This document shows, piece after piece, positions 14,361 to 17,145 of a stretch of DNA of 17,145 nucleotides; the first letter of the stretch is position 1; each line of letters begins with the position of its first letter. Source of the DNA: UBA1738 sp045577675 (GTDB taxonomy: Bacteria > Bacillota > Clostridia > UBA1381); contig JAZNIV010000024.1 in the NCBI GenBank assembly GCA_045577675.1, positions 1 to 17,145 of the forward strand. Reading direction: 5' to 3'. Below the pieces are notes generated by a model that did not search any database, was not told the DNA's origin, and was given only the letters and a program-made list of their open reading frames with translations. Position numbers and translations under genes: made by a program.

Positions 14361-15815
14361 ATGAATGTTTTAGCTTTTGACTTTGGTGCTTCAAGCGGAA
14401 GAGCTATCCTGGGAGCCTTTGAAAATGGAAAAATCATATTGAAAGAGCTTCATCGTTTCGATAATGAACCGGTTGAGTTAAATGGCGGTTTCTATTGGGA
14501 TTTACCCCGTCTATTTCACGAGGTTAAAGTTGCTCTTAAAAAAGCTGATGAATACGATTATGTGAGCCTTGGTGTTGATACATGGGGAGTGGATTATGCC
14601 CTTATATCAAATGAAGGGAAAATTCTTGGTAACCCGTATAATTATCGCGACGGAAGAACCAATAATACTATAAAAGAATTAAGCCCGGTAATTACTGAAA
14701 AAGAGCTTTATAATGTTTCCGGAATTCAAAATATGAATTTTAATACGATTTTCCAGCTTGTGCAAACCAAAAAAAGTGAGTCAAGTATATATGCTGCTGC
14801 AGATAAGTTTATCCTGATTGCAGATCTTTTCGGTTATTTGTTAACCGGTAAGATTTATTCTGAAAAAACAATGGCGTCCACCTCTCAGCTTTTAAACCCT
14901 TACACAAAGGAGTGGAATTTTGAGCTTGCCGGAAAGGTCGGCATAAAAGAAAGCTTGTTTCCTTCACTGGTTAACCCCGGTGAGCTTATCGGCTCTTTAA
15001 AGAAGGAAATATGCGAGGAGCTCAATATAAAAAATGTCGACGTTGTTGCTGTTTGCGGTCACGACACAGCAAGCGCAGTTGTAGCTGTTCCGGCACTAAA
15101 TGAAGATTTTGTTTATATTTCCTGCGGAACCTGGAGCCTTTTCGGTACTGAGCTTGATAGCCCTTGTATCACAGATAGCTCTGCCGACTTTAATATAACC
15201 AACGAAACCGGCTATAATAACACAACAAGATTTTTGAAGAACATTATCGGACTATGGATGATTCAGGAAACGAGAAGGCAGTTTGCAAGAGATGGTAAAT
15301 CTTACTCCTATGCACAAATGGAGGAAATGGCAAAAAAAGCAAAGCCTTTCAAATGCTTCATTGATCCTGATGACCCACGTTTTACTCCTGCGGGAAATCA
15401 GGTTCAGCGAATTAAGGATTTTTGTAAGGAAACCAATCAACCTATTCCTGAAACCGATGGAGAGATTGTTCGCTGTATCTACGAAAGTCTTGCAATGAAA
15501 TATAAATATTCTTATGAAAAGCTTATTAAATGCACTGGAAAGAAGTTTTCTTCCATAAATATGATTGGCGGCGGCACAAAAGACGGATTTTTATGCCAGA
15601 TGACTGCCGATGCCTGTGGAGTTCCGGTTATTGCCGGACCGATTGAAGCAACTGCAATCGGAAACATTGCCGTCCAGCTTATCGCAAAAGGTGAAATAAA
15701 GGACCTTAAGGAAGCTCGTAAAATAATTGCCGACTCCTTTGACGTTATACATTATGAGTCTTCTGACAGTGGTTTTAACGAAAACTACGAAAATTTCCTG
15801 AAAATAGTTTTATAA
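14361..15815 (+). CDS. rhaB: L-rhamnulose kinase (FGGY family)
   Basis: RhaB phosphorylates L-rhamnulose at C1 with ATP, between the RhaA and RhaD steps. The 484-residue protein (489 in E. coli) opens with the FGGY phosphate loop LAFDFGASSGR (4-14), followed by GVDTWGVDYAL (71-81) typical of rhamnulokinases. VCGHDTASAV (231-240) supplies the catalytic base Asp235, near Asp237 of the E. coli enzyme. SCGTWSLFGTEL follows soon after, and the C-terminal domain carries the IGGGTKDGFLCQMTADACGVPV nucleotide-binding block. The ATG at 14361 is chosen over a TTG nine bases earlier because of ribosome site spacing. The gene follows rhaD after 25 bases and is closed by a terminator, so the operon is rhaA-rhaD-rhaB. 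Fuculokinase and xylulokinase are more distant relatives, and the context excludes them. Confidence 0.95.
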   Translation: MNVLAFDFGASSGRAILGAFENGKIILKELHRFDNEPVELNGGFYWDLPRLFHEVKVALKKADEYDYVSLGVDTWGVDYALISNEGKILGNPYNYRDGRTNNTIKELSPVITEKELYNVSGIQNMNFNTIFQLVQTKKSESSIYAAADKFILIADLFGYLLTGKIYSEKTMASTSQLLNPYTKEWNFELAGKVGIKESLFPSLVNPGELIGSLKKEICEELNIKNVDVVAVCGHDTASAVVAVPALNEDFVYISCGTWSLFGTELDSPCITDSSADFNITNETGYNNTTRFLKNIIGLWMIQETRRQFARDGKSYSYAQMEEMAKKAKPFKCFIDPDDPRFTPAGNQVQRIKDFCKETNQPIPETDGEIVRCIYESLAMKYKYSYEKLIKCTGKKFSSINMIGGGTKDGFLCQMTADACGVPVIAGPIEATAIGNIAVQLIAKGEIKDLKEARKIIADSFDVIHYESSDSGFNENYENFLKIVL

Positions 15816-15822
15816 GCTAATA

Positions 15823-15857
15823 AAAAACTGCGATTTTTAAATTTGCAGTTTTTTTAT
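15823..15857 (+). terminator. Rho-independent terminator after rhaB
   Basis: AAAAACTGC (15823-15831) pairs perfectly with GCAGTTTTT (15845-15853) across a 13-base AT-rich loop, and the T-run begins within the stem and continues past it. It begins 7 bases after the rhaB stop. The A/T arms could let it work on both strands. Confidence 0.82.
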
Positions 15858-15865
15858 TTAATGTG

Positions 15866-15894
15866 TTGAAAGAATTGCTGTTTCATAGTATAAT
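15866..15894 (+). promoter_or_regulatory. cysK: Promoter of the cysK-mnmA operon
   Basis: TTGAAA (15866-15871), a 17-base spacer and a perfect TATAAT (15889-15894). The start of transcription, near 15901, would fall right at the ribosome site AGGGAG (15901-15906), so the leader is only about 14 bases and has no room for a T-box or riboswitch. Confidence 0.8.
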
Positions 15895-15900
15895 ATTTTC

Positions 15901-15906
15901 AGGGAG
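15901..15906 (+). promoter_or_regulatory. Ribosome binding site that sets the cysK start
   Basis: AGGGAG lies 8 bases before the GTG at 15915 and overlaps the alternative in-frame GTG at 15906, which is therefore unlikely to be used. Confidence 0.6.
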
Positions 15907-15914
15907 TGATTAAA

Positions 15915-16853
15915 GTGAAAAATATATATAAATCAATTGAAGAGTTAGTGGGGAAAACACCGCTTGTTGAGCTTTTGAGATATAACAAAAAAAACAATCT
16001 TTCCGCAAAGCTTTTTGCAAAGGTGGAATTTTTTAACCCTGCGGGAAGCATCAAGGACAGAGCGGCAAAGTCAATGCTTGACGATGCCGAAAAAAGGGGA
16101 ATTTTAAATAAGGATACGGTTATAATTGAACCAACCTCCGGAAACACCGGAATAGGACTTGCGGCTCTTTGTGCGGTACGTGGCTACAGGCTGATTATTG
16201 TTATGCCGGAGACCATGTCAAGGGAGCGGCGTATGCTTATGACTGCGTACGGTGCAGAGCTTGTTTTGTCTGATGGCAAAAAAGGTATGTCCGGAGCAAT
16301 TGAAAAGGCGGAGGAGCTTTCCTTGGAATTTGAAAACAGCTTTATTGCCGGACAGTTTGTAAATCCTGCAAATGCTGATGCACATTTTACTACAACGGGA
16401 CCTGAGCTTTGGGAGGATACCGATGGTAAAATCGATATTTTAGTTGCCGGAATCGGAACAGGTGGAACGATAACCGGAACAGGAAAATTTTTAAAATCAA
16501 AGAATCCTGATATAAAAATTGTGGGAGTTGAGCCTTCTGATTCTCCTGTTCTGACAGAGGGAAAGGCAGGGCCGCACGGTATTCAGGGAATCGGTGCAGG
16601 CTTTGTACCGGAGGTTTTGAAAAGGGATATAATTGACGAGGTTGTGACAGTTAAGCTTCTTGATGCATATGAAGAAGCGAGAACGCTTGGAAAAACCGAG
16701 GGCTTGCTGGTGGGAATTTCCTCGGGTGCAGCACTTGCAGCTGCCAAAAGGCTTGCCAAACTGCCGGAAAATGCCGGAAAAAATATTGTCGTAATTCTGC
16801 CGGACACAGGCGAGCGGTATTTGTCAACAACTTTATTTACTGATGGAGATTAA
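15915..16853 (+). CDS. cysK: Cysteine synthase (O-acetylserine sulfhydrylase)
   Basis: CysK makes L-cysteine and acetate from O-acetylserine and sulfide using pyridoxal phosphate. From GTG 15915 it has 312 residues, the usual size. The opening IEELVGKTPLVEL (8-20) is typical. GSIKDRAA (44-51) holds the cofactor lysine K47. TSGNTG (74-79) binds the substrate carboxylate and GTGGT (181-185) binds the cofactor phosphate. VGISSGAALAA near residue 260 provides the serine that contacts the pyridine ring. There is no C-terminal CBS domain as in cystathionine beta-synthase. It has its own promoter and lies one base before mnmA, so the two share a transcript. No cysE is within the window. Related enzymes using phosphoserine or making cystathionine are hard to exclude by eye, so the exact acceptor is slightly less certain than the family. 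Confidence 0.93.
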   Translation: MKNIYKSIEELVGKTPLVELLRYNKKNNLSAKLFAKVEFFNPAGSIKDRAAKSMLDDAEKRGILNKDTVIIEPTSGNTGIGLAALCAVRGYRLIIVMPETMSRERRMLMTAYGAELVLSDGKKGMSGAIEKAEELSLEFENSFIAGQFVNPANADAHFTTTGPELWEDTDGKIDILVAGIGTGGTITGTGKFLKSKNPDIKIVGVEPSDSPVLTEGKAGPHGIQGIGAGFVPEVLKRDIIDEVVTVKLLDAYEEARTLGKTEGLLVGISSGAALAAAKRLAKLPENAGKNIVVILPDTGERYLSTTLFTDGD

Positions 16854-16854
16854 T

Positions 16855-17145
16855 ATGAAAAAAGCAATAATAGCAATGAGCGGCGGAGTGGATTCTGCTG
16901 TCAGTGCATACCTTTGTAAAAAAAAGGGGTATGAGTGCATTGGTGCAACGATGAAGCTCTTTATAAAGGACGATAAAGAGGCAGAGAAAACCTGCTGCTC
17001 CTTGAAGGATGTTGAGGATGCAAGGCAGGTTTCGCACAGACTTGGAATGGAGCATTATGTTTTCAATTTCACAGGCGAATTTGAAGATAAGGTCATAAAG
17101 AAGTTTGTTAATTCATATGAAATCGGTGCTACACCAAACCCTTGT
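16855..17145 (+). CDS. mnmA: tRNA-specific 2-thiouridylase MnmA, 3' truncated by window edge
   Basis: MnmA adds sulfur to uridine 34 of glutamate, lysine and glutamine tRNAs, using ATP to activate the base and persulfide sulfur from a cysteine desulfurase. Only the first 97 codons are present and the frame is open to the window end. It begins MKKAIIAMSGGVDSAVSAYL, with the SGGVDS pyrophosphatase loop at residues 9-14. TCCSLKDVEDAR (about 44-55) and GATPNPC (91-97) follow; in the family the latter is GRTPNPC, and its cysteine is the first catalytic one. Clostridial copies commonly carry GATPNPC. GGAG sits 6 bases before the ATG, which starts one base after the cysK stop. The larger family includes other PP-loop ATPases, but the combination of motifs is specific to MnmA. 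Confidence 0.92.
   Translation, partial: MKKAIIAMSGGVDSAVSAYLCKKKGYECIGATMKLFIKDDKEAEKTCCSLKDVEDARQVSHRLGMEHYVFNFTGEFEDKVIKKFVNSYEIGATPNPC

Noticed and set aside
15895..15914. T-box or S-box leader before cysK
   Set aside because: The promoter leaves only about 14 leader bases, far too few.
1..17145. Mobile element, CRISPR array, tRNA, rRNA or defence system
   Set aside because: Every long open region is a recognisable housekeeping or catabolic gene or the one zinc-ribbon protein; no transposase, integrase, regularly spaced repeat or cloverleaf was seen, and no gap exceeds 244 bases.

Overview
The window looks like an ordinary chromosomal stretch of an anaerobic, AT-rich, low-GC Gram-positive bacterium, most likely a gut-type clostridium (Clostridia/Oscillospirales-like). 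This is inferred from the genes: a two-subunit class I fumarase, FeoA with the clostridial 'GCNAAG' form of FeoB, an ion-pumping pyrophosphatase, an M18 aminopeptidase and a clostridial-type MnmA. Consensus sigma-A promoters, strong purine-rich ribosome sites and classic hairpin-plus-U-run terminators fit the same picture. I see no mobile element, CRISPR array, tRNA or rRNA.

Layout, left to right. 1-504 (+) is the 3' part of a fumarase/tartrate dehydratase beta subunit. It ends tail to tail with a polysaccharide deacetylase (-), the two stop codons sharing the four bases TTAA at 501-504. Next on the minus strand, read from 3801 down, lies a probable operon: an 8-oxoguanine DNA glycosylase-type HhH-GPD enzyme, an unrecognised multi-zinc-ribbon protein and class II fructose-bisphosphate aldolase, closed by a terminator at 1393-1431. 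The glycosylase has a near-consensus promoter so close to its ATG that its mRNA should be almost leaderless. Back to back with it, an M18 aminopeptidase (+) has its own extended -10 promoter and terminator. feoB and feoA (-) form a ferrous iron uptake operon. An AEC-family carrier (+) diverges from feoA across a 244-base AT-rich gap holding short repeats. An ion-translocating pyrophosphatase (+) follows, with residues pointing to potassium dependence and probable sodium pumping.

11241-15806 is an L-rhamnose catabolic locus: an AraC-type regulator, then rhaA (isomerase), rhaD (aldolase) and rhaB (kinase) in a tight operon with a terminator. It would convert L-rhamnose to dihydroxyacetone phosphate and L-lactaldehyde. 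No rhamnose transporter, mutarotase or lactaldehyde enzyme is present inside the window. The right end carries cysK and the 5' part of mnmA, one base apart, linking cysteine synthesis with tRNA thiolation.

I found no convincing undescribed multi-gene system. The points most worth following are the zinc-ribbon protein coupled to the DNA glycosylase, the near-leaderless glycosylase transcript, the ion specificity of the pyrophosphatase, and the matching -10 regions of the two rha promoters.
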